From NCBI GenBank assembly GCA_051006995.1, contig JBPCSQ010000034.1, positions 111,647 to 175,646 on the forward strand: 64,000 nt of DNA, written 5' to 3'. Positions 56,465 through 64,000 of the stretch are shown here, in pieces (within the stretch, counting starts at the first letter, position 1; each line of letters begins with the position of its first letter). Position numbers and translations under genes: made by a program. This DNA comes from JAIQGF01 sp051006995. Its GTDB lineage: Bacteria > Acidobacteriota > Terriglobia > Terriglobales > Acidobacteriaceae. Under the pieces are notes generated by a model that saw only the letters and a program-made list of their open reading frames with translations, ran no database searches and was not told the origin of the DNA.

Positions 56465-57828
56465 GGACGGCCCGCCTCCGCCAGCCAAACCTCCTCGAGT
56501 CTCCAACTACCGTCGCGCGAGGTCGTCCAGTTGCGCACCCGCGAGTTCAGCGCCCAGGCCACCGGCATGTAGGCGATCGGCACCGCCCAGAATTCCTGCA
56601 GCGCTGCGCTGTCGGTGCGGTAAACCTCCGCGGCGATGACCGGGACCCCTCCGATGGACAACGACAGTCGCTCACCACGAGCGAGCTCGCTGAGCGCCAC
56701 ACCGGCGTCGGTGGAGGGCAGCCGCAAGCGCAAGAGTTGGGCATCAGGAACCGTCGTGTTCTGCGTGTTGGGAAGCGTCTTCAAGGTGATTCCCGCGTCG
56801 GCAGCATTCAACGCGATCCGCTCGGCCACCAGCCGCGCCAGCGGGTCGGTCGCGTCATACACGAGCGTGAGTGCCGGCGACGGCTTCATCGATGTCCGGA
56901 CCTGCCGCACAACCGCTGTTGGCGGCGCCGTTGGAAAAAGAAAAGCATATCCCGAGATCCAGTTCGGCAACAGGCTGCCGGCGGCTTCGCCATGGCGCTG
57001 CAGCAACACGTTCACGATCGCGTCCCGATCGACGCTGCGCGCGATCGCCTGACGCACGCGCGCGTCCTTCAGCGAGTGGCTAAAGCGCAATGCGAGCAGC
57101 TCGACAGGATCACTCACCACCACGCGCCTTCCCGACTGCGCCATGCGTGTCAGCTGCTCGGGCGCGACCTCAATCACATCGACACGCCCAAGTTCCAAAT
57201 CCATCGCCTGGTCGCGTGTTGTGCGGCCGAATTGAATCTCGATGGCATCCATGAACGGCCGTCCATGCCAACTCTCTTCGAGTGCCGCCAGCGTGATCCG
57301 CCGGCCCGGCTGAAACTCGGATACGCGAAACGGGCCCGAGCCGATCAGCTTGTCATCGGCACGCAGCGCGATTGAGTTGCGGGCGAGCGCCAATTGCGCC
57401 GGAAGATCCGGCAGTGGCTGCTCGGACTCGACCAGCACCGCGTCTCCAAGCGCTCGCACATTCCAGTCAGCGTTGGCATCATGCAGCGATTGCGCTACGA
57501 CGCTGGGGCCCAACGGAGTGCCATCAGAAAATCTCGCACCACTACGCAACGTCAGTCGCCAGCGATGTTCACTCTCCTGCTGCCAGGCCGAGGCAAGCGC
57601 CGGCAACGGCTTGCCGTTAGCATCCTGGTGCGTCAGCGTGTCATAGATGAGCGGCGCGATTTGCGCAAAAGCGTCGCCCTGCGCGGCGGCTGGATCGAGC
57701 GAGCGCAGATCACCGCGCATTGCGACCCGCAGAGTACCGCCATAATGTGGCCGCGTCTCCGCCGGCGCCGCGATCGCCAGCAGCACGGCTACGCTACTGA
57801 GCGCAAATAATCGCCAACTCGTACGCAT
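56461..57828 (-). CDS. family 5 (peptide/nickel-type) periplasmic binding protein
   Basis: The 455-residue exported protein has a signal peptide (MRTSWRLFALSSVAVLLAIA) and the SBP_bac_5 opening HYGGTLRVAMRGDLRSLDPA. Internal LALRFSHSLKDARVRQAIA and RDAIVNVLLQRHGEAAGS regions are also typical. It is slightly short for the family. No ABC permease or ATPase is nearby; it sits instead directly before the kinase gene with a four-base overlap. It may therefore be a ligand-presenting protein for the sensor rather than an importer part. It overlaps the preceding gene's end by 35 bases. Confidence 0.88.
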   Translation of the reverse strand: MRTSWRLFALSSVAVLLAIAAPAETRPHYGGTLRVAMRGDLRSLDPAAAQGDAFAQIAPLIYDTLTHQDANGKPLPALASAWQQESEHRWRLTLRSGARFSDGTPLGPSVVAQSLHDANADWNVRALGDAVLVESEQPLPDLPAQLALARNSIALRADDKLIGSGPFRVSEFQPGRRITLAALEESWHGRPFMDAIEIQFGRTTRDQAMDLELGRVDVIEVAPEQLTRMAQSGRRVVVSDPVELLALRFSHSLKDARVRQAIARSVDRDAIVNVLLQRHGEAAGSLLPNWISGYAFLFPTAPPTAVVRQVRTSMKPSPALTLVYDATDPLARLVAERIALNAADAGITLKTLPNTQNTTVPDAQLLRLRLPSTDAGVALSELARGERLSLSIGGVPVIAAEVYRTDSAALQEFWAVPIAYMPVAWALNSRVRNWTTSRDGSWRLEEVWLAEAGRP

Positions 57829-58990
57829 CGTATTTCCCTGTCTTGCTGCTGTGAGCCACCGCGACCGCCGACCGCCTGTCACTCGAATTCCACAACGCCG
57901 TCACCGGTCCGGCAAACTCCAATTGCGGGGCGACCGGTACCGGCTCGCGATCGGCGATCTCGAACACTCGAACCGTATCGCCATTGCTGCCATCACCGGC
58001 GCCACTGACCAAGAGCTGGGTCCCGGCGCCGCAAGAGCTCTTGACGGCCGCCATGTCGCTGCCCCAGTCACGCGCGCTGTGCAGTGCGACATCGTTCACG
58101 CCGTCCATCAGGTGCACCGTGCCGTCAATGCGCGCAAACGCCCACAACACGTAATTCGCGCGCGGCAGCGTTGCCGCGGAGTAAAACGCAGGAACGCTCG
58201 TCAGCTTGCCGATTCCCGGCGTTACGATGCCGGTGAAAAAGTTACGCGACGCGCCAAACATCGCGGTCTCGCCGTTCGCCACAGGCCAGGGATCGTCACC
58301 CTGCCGGCACGCGAGCGAATTCTGCCCCACGGCGCAAATCACGCCCGGGAGATAGGCGTCGAACAGGTGGTCGTGCCCAGGCACAAGCCTCCCCCGCATG
58401 TCGCGCCGCCACGGCTGTGCGTGAGCGATGGCGAGGGACTGCTGCAGCGACCATTTTCCACCGCTCATCTTGTAAAGAGAAACGTTCTCGGGGTCGAGCA
58501 CCGCCATGAATGCATCGTTTCCGGCGGTGAAGGTGGCGACGTCGAGGATCGGCGACGTCTGGCTCCAGAGCAGCGTTTTGCGCACGGCCAGCGCCGATCC
58601 ACTCTGCGGTGCTACCGTCGCTTGCAAACGCGGTGCGGTCACCATGGCAATTTTCACGTCCGGCGCCTGCCTGACTTCGGCGACCCAAAGGTATCCGGTT
58701 GCATTCTCTGATAGCGTGACCTGCACCTCGGCGGCCGCGCTGTTGGCATTCACAACGCGCACGCCGGCAGTCCGCAGTTGGTTTTGCAGGTCGCGGCGGA
58801 TGGCTGGGACCTGATCGCCGCCGAGCGAAGAAAAGTTGCGGATGCTCAGCGAAACCGCGCCCGGACCTGTGATCGCCGAAATGTCGCGCGCGAGCTGCCC
58901 AACCGGCTGAGTCCAGTCCGCAGCTGTGGCCGTGCACACCGCGAGCAGCAGCACGCAGGCCACGCGCCAATGGCCTTTTGGCTTGGTCAT
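57794..58990 (-). CDS. exported hypothetical protein, possible beta-propeller
   Basis: The 398-residue protein has a signal peptide (WRVACVLLLAVCTATA, cleaved near TAADW). The first ~130 residues (ITGPGAVSLSIRNFSSLGGD; VNANSAAAEVQVTLSENATG) look like a CsgG/LpoB-like or similar alpha/beta domain that gathers a 'minor' lipoprotein-type fold. The remainder, with repeated short strands (FTAGNDAFMAVLDPENVSLY; VRVFEIADREPVPV), suggests a propeller. I do not recognise a named family. It is co-directional and overlapping with the binding-protein gene. Confidence 0.75.
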   Translation of the reverse strand: MTKPKGHWRVACVLLLAVCTATAADWTQPVGQLARDISAITGPGAVSLSIRNFSSLGGDQVPAIRRDLQNQLRTAGVRVVNANSAAAEVQVTLSENATGYLWVAEVRQAPDVKIAMVTAPRLQATVAPQSGSALAVRKTLLWSQTSPILDVATFTAGNDAFMAVLDPENVSLYKMSGGKWSLQQSLAIAHAQPWRRDMRGRLVPGHDHLFDAYLPGVICAVGQNSLACRQGDDPWPVANGETAMFGASRNFFTGIVTPGIGKLTSVPAFYSAATLPRANYVLWAFARIDGTVHLMDGVNDVALHSARDWGSDMAAVKSSCGAGTQLLVSGAGDGSNGDTVRVFEIADREPVPVAPQLEFAGPVTALWNSSDRRSAVAVAHSSKTGKYDAYELAIICAQ

Positions 58991-59054
58991 GATTTCGCGC
59001 GAATTATAACTCGCATTGCGCATCGCAATTTCCGGTCGAGAAACCAATCAATGC

Positions 59055-59119
59055 GGCCATTCCGAGCGCGGCGAGGGCCCTGTTATCGGTAACCGATTCC
59101 TCGCTTTGCCCGGAATGGC
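59055..59119. repeat. inverted repeat, GAATGAC family
   Basis: The left arm (GCCATTCCGAGCGCGGCGAG, from 59055) and the right arm ending CCCGGAATGGCT at about 59119 are imperfectly complementary. It lies in the 141-base gap between the SPFH gene and the hypothetical gene, and may separate two transcription segments. Confidence 0.7.
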
Positions 59120-59131
59120 TCGCGTGGACAC

Positions 59132-60463
59132 TCACTGCTGGCCCTTTCCCGCACCGATCGGCGGATCCTCCGGCTCGCCACTCTGCTGCGGTGGCGCACC
59201 CATGCTCTTCAGCACGTCGTTCGCGAAGAAGAACTTGCCATCCGATGGCACCATCATCACCTGGATCTTGTCCGACAGCCGCTCGGCCACGATTTTGTTG
59301 ATGAGCAGCGGATTTTGCTTCAGCACCGCGGCTTCGCCGCGCAACCGCTCGGCATCGGCGGCCGCGGTGACTCGGATCCGCTGCGCTTCGGCATCGGCCA
59401 GCAACTTTCGCCGTTCCGTCTCCGCCTTGCTGTCGATGACCTTGGCTTCCGCCGCGGCCTCGGCGTTCTTGATGGTCGCTTCCTTTCTCGCTTCCGCCTC
59501 GAGGCGCGACTGCTGAATCTGCTTCTCTTTCAGCGGAAGCGTGTACTGCATCGCATCGGCTTCGCCCTTGGCCTGCAGCACGCGGACCCGAGCCTGTCCT
59601 TCGGCGTAGGTTACCTGCTGCACTTTCTGCGCCTCCGCCTGCAGCTCGGAAATCCGGACCTGCTTGGCGTGAATTTCGGTTTCCACGCCCATGCGGTCGT
59701 TCTCCTGCTCCTTGAGCAGAAGCGTTTCCAGCCCCTTGGCGTATTCCGGCGGAAGCTGGATGTCGCGCAGCATGACTTCCTTGACCCGGATGCCGTCGCT
59801 GCCCAGCTTTTGCGTGATGGTCTTCTCCGCCTTTTGCCGCACCTCCTCGCGCTTGGTCGAGAAGACCTCGCGCACGGTGTAGTTCGGCGCCAGCTCGCGC
59901 CACGCGCTCGACACCACGGCCGGCACGATTTCCGTGTCTACCGGCTGCGGCAGGTGGCTCTGGATGTAATCCAGCCGCGCCGGATCGAGGCTGTAGCGCA
60001 CGGTAATCGCCAGGCCGAGGGTCAGCCCCTCTTTAGCCTGCACGTTGAGCGGCTCGACTTTCTTGGCCTTGCCGGTTTTGTCGGCTCCCTCGCTGACGAC
60101 TCCGGTGGTGTACAGGTGGTCACGCGTGTCGAAGGTCTCGACATGATCAACCAGCGGCTTCACCAAGTGGACGCCGGGATACAGCGTTCCCGGCTGCGTG
60201 CCCGTGATCTGGCTGACGCGCACGCCAGCCACACCACTAGGGACCACGACAATACTCAGGGCAATCAGCAGCGGCGCCCACGCCAGAACCACCAGCGCAG
60301 CCGCGGTTCTCCAACGCGTTTCTTCAGGTTCGGCCACAGCGACTCCAGCGGCCACGGCGCGACGGAATTTCAGCTCGGCGTAGAGGTCCCACGCCACGAC
60401 GGCCAGCGCAGTGACGAACATCCCCACCGCTCCGGTCAGCAGTAAATACTTCAGTACGAGCAT
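59132..60463 (-). CDS. SPFH/prohibitin-family membrane protein
   Basis: The 443-residue protein has two N-terminal membrane helices (about 4-25 and 50-75). An SPFH/band 7 domain (about 80-260) follows, with VRVSQITGTQPGTLYPGVHL, YSLDPARLDYIQSHLP and VFSTKREEVRQKAEKTITQK. A long Ala/Glu/Lys coiled coil follows (about 260-400), then a Gly/Pro tail. SPFH proteins form large ring-like membrane scaffolds that organise microdomains or control proteases. Followed on the same strand by the secreted protein and kinase genes; preceded by the small membrane protein. Confidence 0.9.
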   Translation of the reverse strand: MLVLKYLLLTGAVGMFVTALAVVAWDLYAELKFRRAVAAGVAVAEPEETRWRTAAALVVLAWAPLLIALSIVVVPSGVAGVRVSQITGTQPGTLYPGVHLVKPLVDHVETFDTRDHLYTTGVVSEGADKTGKAKKVEPLNVQAKEGLTLGLAITVRYSLDPARLDYIQSHLPQPVDTEIVPAVVSSAWRELAPNYTVREVFSTKREEVRQKAEKTITQKLGSDGIRVKEVMLRDIQLPPEYAKGLETLLLKEQENDRMGVETEIHAKQVRISELQAEAQKVQQVTYAEGQARVRVLQAKGEADAMQYTLPLKEKQIQQSRLEAEARKEATIKNAEAAAEAKVIDSKAETERRKLLADAEAQRIRVTAAADAERLRGEAAVLKQNPLLINKIVAERLSDKIQVMMVPSDGKFFFANDVLKSMGAPPQQSGEPEDPPIGAGKGQQ

Positions 60464-60487
60464 CGCATTCTCCTTCTTTCGTCGTTC

Positions 60488-60664
60488 CTACTTCAGGTTT
60501 CCGAACAGGTCCTCTTCCTGTTTCTTCCGGCGTTGCGCCCGCTCCCGCACCGGCTTCAACAGGCGAAACAATCCGCCGAACATCAGCTCTTCCAGCAGCA
60601 GCGCACAGCAGAGGGAGAAGAACAGGGCCGCCATCGAAACCATCACTGTCATTGCGTCTTGCAT
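60488..60664 (-). CDS. 58-residue membrane protein
   Basis: It has one membrane helix (about 6-30, TVMVSMAALFFSLCCALLLE) and a basic cytoplasmic tail (RLLKPVRERAQRRKKQEEDL). AAGGAG lies eight bases before the ATG, and the gene fits neatly between the transpeptidase (26 bases away) and SPFH (25 bases away) genes. Small single-pass partners are common for SPFH scaffolds (for example NfeD-type), but this one is not NfeD-like. Function unknown. Confidence 0.7.
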   Translation of the reverse strand: MQDAMTVMVSMAALFFSLCCALLLEELMFGGLFRLLKPVRERAQRRKKQEEDLFGNLK

Positions 60665-60689
60665 TGCCGTTCTCCTTTCCTCCGATTTG

Positions 60690-61223
60690 CTACTGCCCAG
60701 CGGCGGTATCCGCCGTCCCATTGCCGCCGAACACCGCCGCGATCTGCGTATCGCGCTCGCCGCGGATAACGACCGTGTCGCCCACACGAACCATTTCAAA
60801 CACCTGCTCCAGGTCGCGCGTCGCCATGCGAACGCAGCCATGGGACGCGGCTTTGCCAATCGAGCGCGGCGCATTCGTGCCATGGATCCCGAATCCTTTT
60901 TGGCTGAGGCCGATCCAGCGCGTGCCCAGCGGGTTCGCGGGGCCGGCGGGAATCACCACGCCAGGGCGGTAGTAGGTGGGGTTCGACACGCGGTTAACGA
61001 TCTTGAACTCGCCTTCGGGGCTGGGTGAGTCGGCGGCGCCTACGGCTACCGGAAAAGTCTTCAGGACGCGGCCGTCTTCGATGACCGCCAGCTTGCGGTC
61101 TAGAATGCTGACGACCACCTGGCGCGCCGTCCGGGTCTGCGCCAGCGCGTCCGCCGTGACCACCAGCAGCGCAACCGCAACCCACTTCGCCTTCGCTGCC
61201 AGGTTCTTTTTTGTCTGCCGCAT
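60690..61223 (-). CDS. L,D-transpeptidase (YkuD domain)
   Basis: The 177-residue exported enzyme has a signal peptide ending TADALAQ. The YkuD domain spans about 35-155, with the catalytic signature HGTNAPRSIGKAASHGCVRM (H114, H128, C130). These enzymes form 3-3 peptidoglycan cross-links or attach proteins to peptidoglycan. First gene of the series transpeptidase, small membrane protein, SPFH. AAGGA lies upstream of the ATG. Just beyond it are a -24/-12-type promoter and two palindromes, so it is probably sigma-54 controlled. Confidence 0.93.
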   Translation of the reverse strand: MRQTKKNLAAKAKWVAVALLVVTADALAQTRTARQVVVSILDRKLAVIEDGRVLKTFPVAVGAADSPSPEGEFKIVNRVSNPTYYRPGVVIPAGPANPLGTRWIGLSQKGFGIHGTNAPRSIGKAASHGCVRMATRDLEQVFEMVRVGDTVVIRGERDTQIAAVFGGNGTADTAAGQ

Positions 61224-61257
61224 CGCCGTCGTCCTTTCGTCTTCGCATAGACGAATG

Positions 61258-61271
61258 GCAACCGGGCATCC
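61258..61271 (-). promoter_or_regulatory. candidate sigma-54 (-24/-12) promoter
   Basis: On the minus strand GG at 61271-61270, ten bases, then GC at 61259-61258, within CGGATGCCCGGTTGCCA. The -12 TTGC is perfect; the -24 lacks the preceding T and following CACG. Transcription would begin near 61247, 24 bases before the transpeptidase ATG. The two palindromes lie about 88 and 108 bases upstream of that point, the usual distance for activator sites. Confidence 0.6.
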
Positions 61272-61326
61272 GAACGGCAGATTGTTGTAATCGCAGGAGT
61301 TAGTTGCAGGGGAGGCAGGAGGTTTC

Positions 61327-61362
61327 GTGTCCGTCAGAACACGCGTGTGTCCAAGGGGACAC
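61327..61362. promoter_or_regulatory. two tandem 16-bp palindromes, candidate activator-binding sites
   Basis: GTGTCC-N4-GGACAC occurs perfectly at 61347-61362 and with one mismatch at 61327-61342 (GTGTCC-GTCA-GAACAC on the plus strand). The start-to-start distance is 20 bp, two helical turns. This is the expected geometry for two dimers of a sigma-54 activator. Confidence 0.6.
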
Positions 61363-61879
61363 GCAAGCTTCGGGAAACTAGAGGGCTGTTGGGCTCTGGT
61401 TTACATCCGTGATGGATGGCGTTAATGATTGAGAATCGGGTCCATCAGTTCGTGTTTTACTACCTTCACGGAGGCGGAGGTGACCTTTCAGGCCGAGCGT
61501 CGCAGCCATTGTCGACATCCTGCGAATCGTCGACGATCCGGAGAACCGTAGTCCGGGTAGCGGGCCCCCTTGGTGCAACTCCAGGTGGTCCTCTGCAGCA
61601 TGTGTTCTCATTACAAACCCTTACAGCTGCATCGGCGTGCACTGTAGTCGAATCTGTGACGCGCGAAGAATGGCCAGCGTGACTTCAGCTGCCCAAGCGC
61701 ACCTGCGTCGAGAGCAGGTGGTCCTTCAAATGGGAATCCCTTTGAAATCAGCGTTCGGCAGGCCCGTCACGGCCGACGTAGTCGAAACTGTAGCTCAAAG
61801 AGCATCACGCCTCCACAGAAGACAACAGGTGCTCCTTCTTAAGTTATTGAAAATACGCCAACTGAAAATTTGGACTCCA

Positions 61880-62109
61880 CTGCGCCCAAGGCGGATTCCA
61901 GAGCATATTGAGATCTACTGAATTGTGGAGTCCTGAACTGCTTGGTGCTGAACTGCTTGCGGCCACGCTGTTGCGAAGCATTGATATTTGAGGATTCTGA
62001 GTGCAGAGACCGTTACAACTCCGCCTACAGCAGAATCGTGCCACTCGGCTGCTGCTCTCGGATTCCCTAATGCCCACCGTTCGAAAACCGCGAAAAGCTG
62101 GGCATCAAC
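61880..62109. repeat. ~230-bp dispersed repeat R1, copy B
   Basis: Same orientation as copy A at 52640-52868; begins CTGCGCCCAAGGCGGATTCC and ends near CGAAAACCGCGAAAAGCTGG. Unlike copy A it is not followed by the tRNA-Pro 3' half. Confidence 0.85.
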
Positions 62110-62170
62110 ATTTGTGTGAGCTCGAACGCTCAAGACTGGGCCACCTGCCATTGATGTTGAGAAATCTGGA

Positions 62171-62270
62171 TGCAGCGAGGGTTAAAATTCCGCCTACATC
62201 CGAATCGCGCCACTCGCCTGCTGCTCTCTGATTCCCGATGCTCACGCTTCAAACTGGCGAACTGTGGGCA
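62171..62270. repeat. partial R1 repeat, copy C
   Basis: About 100 bases containing AATTCCGCCTACATCCGAAT and GCCACTCGCCTGCTGCTCTC match the second half of R1 in the same orientation. It lies 62 bases beyond copy B. Confidence 0.7.
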
Positions 62271-62453
62271 CATACATGAAATCAGGTCCGAATCGCTGGT
62301 TAGTGCAATGACCGGGGTTGTTCGCAACTGGATTCTGCCAGACATTCCTTCGACCCTCACTACAACCGTGCTGCCCCGCCAGGGATAATATGTCATCCCT
62401 GTAGCATACATACTTGGGCCATGGATGCGCTACCATCCGGATCTCGAACTTCG

Positions 62454-62945
62454 CTAGGTCACACTGACGTGGAATATCGGGGCGCTAGCTAACATTGTTT
62501 GTGCCCGATTTCGCAGACTTTTTATGTCACCTTCCTCACATTGAAACAGAACATGAAACGGCTTTGGAATCGTGGCGCGCGCCCACTCCTCGCACACCGT
62601 GAACATAACGCTTATGAATATTTCGAACTGTTTGTCTGGTTCGTCACCTAAGACATCGAGGGCATTCGAGACGAACAGCACGTATCCAGTTGCAGGTAGC
62701 CATTCAAGATCAGTTAAGCAGTCCTCAAGTGCGTCCCAGTTTTCACCGAAATATTCAGGGAACTGTAAAGCCGCGGCAAACTCGTCGTAAAGATCGGAGA
62801 CCCGCCGCATTTTAGTGCCGCGTACGACCCGAATCGCTAAATCACAATGCTTCTCATTGTTTAGCGTAAGAGCATACTCAGCAAACTCTTTAGGGCGCGC
62901 GACGCTCAGATATAGGTGCGGCGGTTCGAGTGAATCAAATTGCAT
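62454..62945 (-). CDS. barstar-family immunity protein
   Basis: The 163-residue protein carries the barstar signature FPEYFGENWDALEDCLTDLE (about 78-97), followed by a hydrophobic strand GYVLFVSNALDVL. Barstar family members bind and block barnase-type ribonucleases. It starts seven bases after the RHS-barnase stop codon, the standard toxin-immunity order. It is longer than classic barstar (~90 residues), with an extra N-terminal ~60 residues. Base composition is noticeably more AT-rich than the core genes. Confidence 0.9.
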   Translation of the reverse strand: MQFDSLEPPHLYLSVARPKEFAEYALTLNNEKHCDLAIRVVRGTKMRRVSDLYDEFAAALQFPEYFGENWDALEDCLTDLEWLPATGYVLFVSNALDVLGDEPDKQFEIFISVMFTVCEEWARATIPKPFHVLFQCEEGDIKSLRNRAQTMLASAPIFHVSVT

Positions 62946-62952
62946 AACAACA

Positions 62953-64000
62953 TCACCTTACTTTCTGAAATGTTCGATAGTGATCCGACGTGTAATAAGC
63001 GCTGCCATCGCTACCAGTCACCATTCGTTCGGTGCCTCTGCCTCCTCCAGCTTGCCTTGGCGTGACATCCCATTCTTTATATACGATAGCATTTCCATTC
63101 TGGTCAGTCGGCGGCAGCTTCCCCTCTCTGTTCTGGAAAGTCTTTCCACCTTGGATGTTCGGCCCCGCAGAATTGGAAAGATCAATTGCGTCAAGTATCT
63201 TAAGCGCCTTCAACGGGATGGTTGGAGGTGGAGGAGTGTTGCTGTTCGTTAAGGTGCTGGGTATAAGGTCGTTGAGAGTTCCCGCGCTAACTCTGCCCGT
63301 CATAATATCACGTATAGCAGCGGTTCCTATTGCCGTCTTAGCTTCGGGATCGTCTGTGTAAAAGAATGCTCGAATGAGGTCGATAAGGGACAGCTGCTGA
63401 GGTATTGGTGGATCATCTGATTCCTCGTGGCAGGCTACGTTCACATGTATTGTTCCATCCTGATCGGTAGTAGTGGAATTCTGGCATACCAGTTTATGGC
63501 CGTCTGGATCGATTCGGTTCGGCGTGTTGTTGCGGACGTAGGAGTAGAGATTCAGGGTTTGCGGGTCACGCCAGTCGGCATAAGGTATCGGGCTTGGGTT
63601 ATCCTGTTCCGTGTCCGGCGTCATAAAACGTCCTATGCTGCTTGCGAAGTATCTAGCTGCGAAGTTATCCAATCCACTCTCGCTGTCGCGTTCTTTGCCA
63701 GTAAACTTGTATGGGCTCGGCCCGGAGGTTATCGAACGTTCTCCGCCATAAGGATAATAGTCGGCCTCTTGCTCGATCGAACCAGTCGAGCTTGTAATCA
63801 CCGACGCCGAGCCAAGATAATCGGCGAAGTAATAGTGCAACGTGCCACTTGGCAAATCTAAACGTGCTATACGCCGTGCATTGAAGAAGACATACTCTTC
63901 GTTGATGTTGCCGGTCAAATCACTTTCGTCCAATGGATCAGCCCCGAGTCCAGTCCAATACAACGTGCCCGTAGCTTTTTTCACGCGCTTGCCGTCGCCA
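62953..64000 (-). CDS. RHS-family protein with C-terminal barnase toxin, 5' end missing
   Basis: The frame is open to the window edge, so the RHS body lies outside. The ~349 residues seen include YD-repeat end sequence, DYLGSASVITSSTG and GKERDSESGLDNFAARYFAS, the RHS core motif, and GRFMTPDTEQDN, where the shell closes. After a variable ~170-residue region the last ~70 residues are barnase-like: GGKTFQNREGKLPP, YKEWDVTP, RGTERMVTGSD and YYTSDHYRTFQKVR. These align with barnase's NREGKLPG, READIN, RNSDRI and TTDHYQTF. The catalytic Glu, Arg and His are all present, so the toxin should be an active RNase. Confidence 0.92.
   Translation of the reverse strand, partial: GDGKRVKKATGTLYWTGLGADPLDESDLTGNINEEYVFFNARRIARLDLPSGTLHYYFADYLGSASVITSSTGSIEQEADYYPYGGERSITSGPSPYKFTGKERDSESGLDNFAARYFASSIGRFMTPDTEQDNPSPIPYADWRDPQTLNLYSYVRNNTPNRIDPDGHKLVCQNSTTTDQDGTIHVNVACHEESDDPPIPQQLSLIDLIRAFFYTDDPEAKTAIGTAAIRDIMTGRVSAGTLNDLIPSTLTNSNTPPPPTIPLKALKILDAIDLSNSAGPNIQGGKTFQNREGKLPPTDQNGNAIVYKEWDVTPRQAGGGRGTERMVTGSDGSAYYTSDHYRTFQKVR

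Larger units (their letters stand above)
61363..62453. other. repeat-rich intergenic region
   Basis: No gene is supported across nearly 1.1 kb. It contains the CTGTAGTCGAA repeat (about 61645-61670 and again near 61775-61795), a full R1 copy (61880-62109) and a partial one (62171-62270). Minus-strand frames here repeat the same spurious peptide in each R1 copy. Confidence 0.6.

Noticed and set aside
61327..61362. intrinsic terminator
   Set aside because: The palindromes have no T-run in either direction and lie upstream of a promoter-like element; operator sites are a better fit.
62130..62411. minus-strand 93-codon frame with Ser/Arg-rich peptide
   Set aside because: Overlaps R1 copy C; the peptide resembles those from R1 copies A and B, which points to repeat sequence, not a gene.

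Overview
The window is a GC-rich bacterial chromosome segment, most likely from an Acidobacteriota member (Terriglobia-like). That placement is inference. It rests on the split glycine decarboxylase (gcvPA/gcvPB), the multiheme cytochrome clusters with NHL propellers, the TPR-bearing membrane proteins and the many palindromic intergenic repeats. No rRNA gene or intact tRNA is present to confirm it.

Layout. 1-0.7 kb: end of a DUF2911 gene and an FmdB-type zinc ribbon. 0.8-5.5 kb: glycine cleavage operon gcvT-gcvH-gcvPA-gcvPB (minus strand) with a recognisable promoter. 5.5-6.0 kb: small periplasmic tetraheme cytochrome with a strong terminator. 6.4-11.5 kb (plus): a TPR protein and two large polytopic membrane proteins, at least one a GT-C glycosyltransferase. 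11.6-21.1 kb (minus): seven genes encoding a 16-heme cytochrome, NHL propeller, 4-heme cytochrome, PpiC chaperone, 640-aa beta-barrel, second NHL propeller and 12-heme cytochrome. This looks like an outer-membrane electron conduit. 22-24 kb: LysR regulator and ketopantoate reductase. 25-31 kb: gltBD glutamate synthase. 31-35.5 kb: MacAB-like ABC export operon. 35.7-38.5 kb: malonyl-CoA decarboxylase, YbaK deacylase, zincin-like protein and a small coiled-coil protein.

38.6-48.6 kb is one long minus-strand series, ilvD-ilvB-ilvN-ilvC-ilvE-hom-thrC-thrB. It makes branched-chain amino acids and threonine (threonine feeds isoleucine). Ahead of it lies what I read as a transcription attenuator: a 38-residue, apparently leaderless leader peptide rich in Ile/Leu/Val/Thr, an antiterminator segment and an intrinsic terminator just before ilvD. 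Then come proC, a small Cys-rich protein, a VOC protein, a PilZ-like protein and a small membrane protein.

51.4-64 kb is accessory in character. Two polymorphic-toxin modules occur. One is a truncated nuclease-like toxin tail with a candidate immunity gene, lying between two tRNA-Pro 3'-end fragments. The other is an RHS protein ending in a barnase domain, followed by a barstar gene. Related ~230-bp repeats lie beside both. Between them (53.3-61.2 kb) is an envelope/signalling cluster: L,D-transpeptidase, 58-aa membrane protein, SPFH protein, secreted protein, orphan substrate-binding protein, NtrY-like kinase and NtrX-like sigma-54 activator. Upstream of it are a sigma-54-type -24/-12 element and two tandem 16-bp palindromes, which suggests autoregulation.

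All identifications come from reading sequence and motifs by eye. No database search was run.
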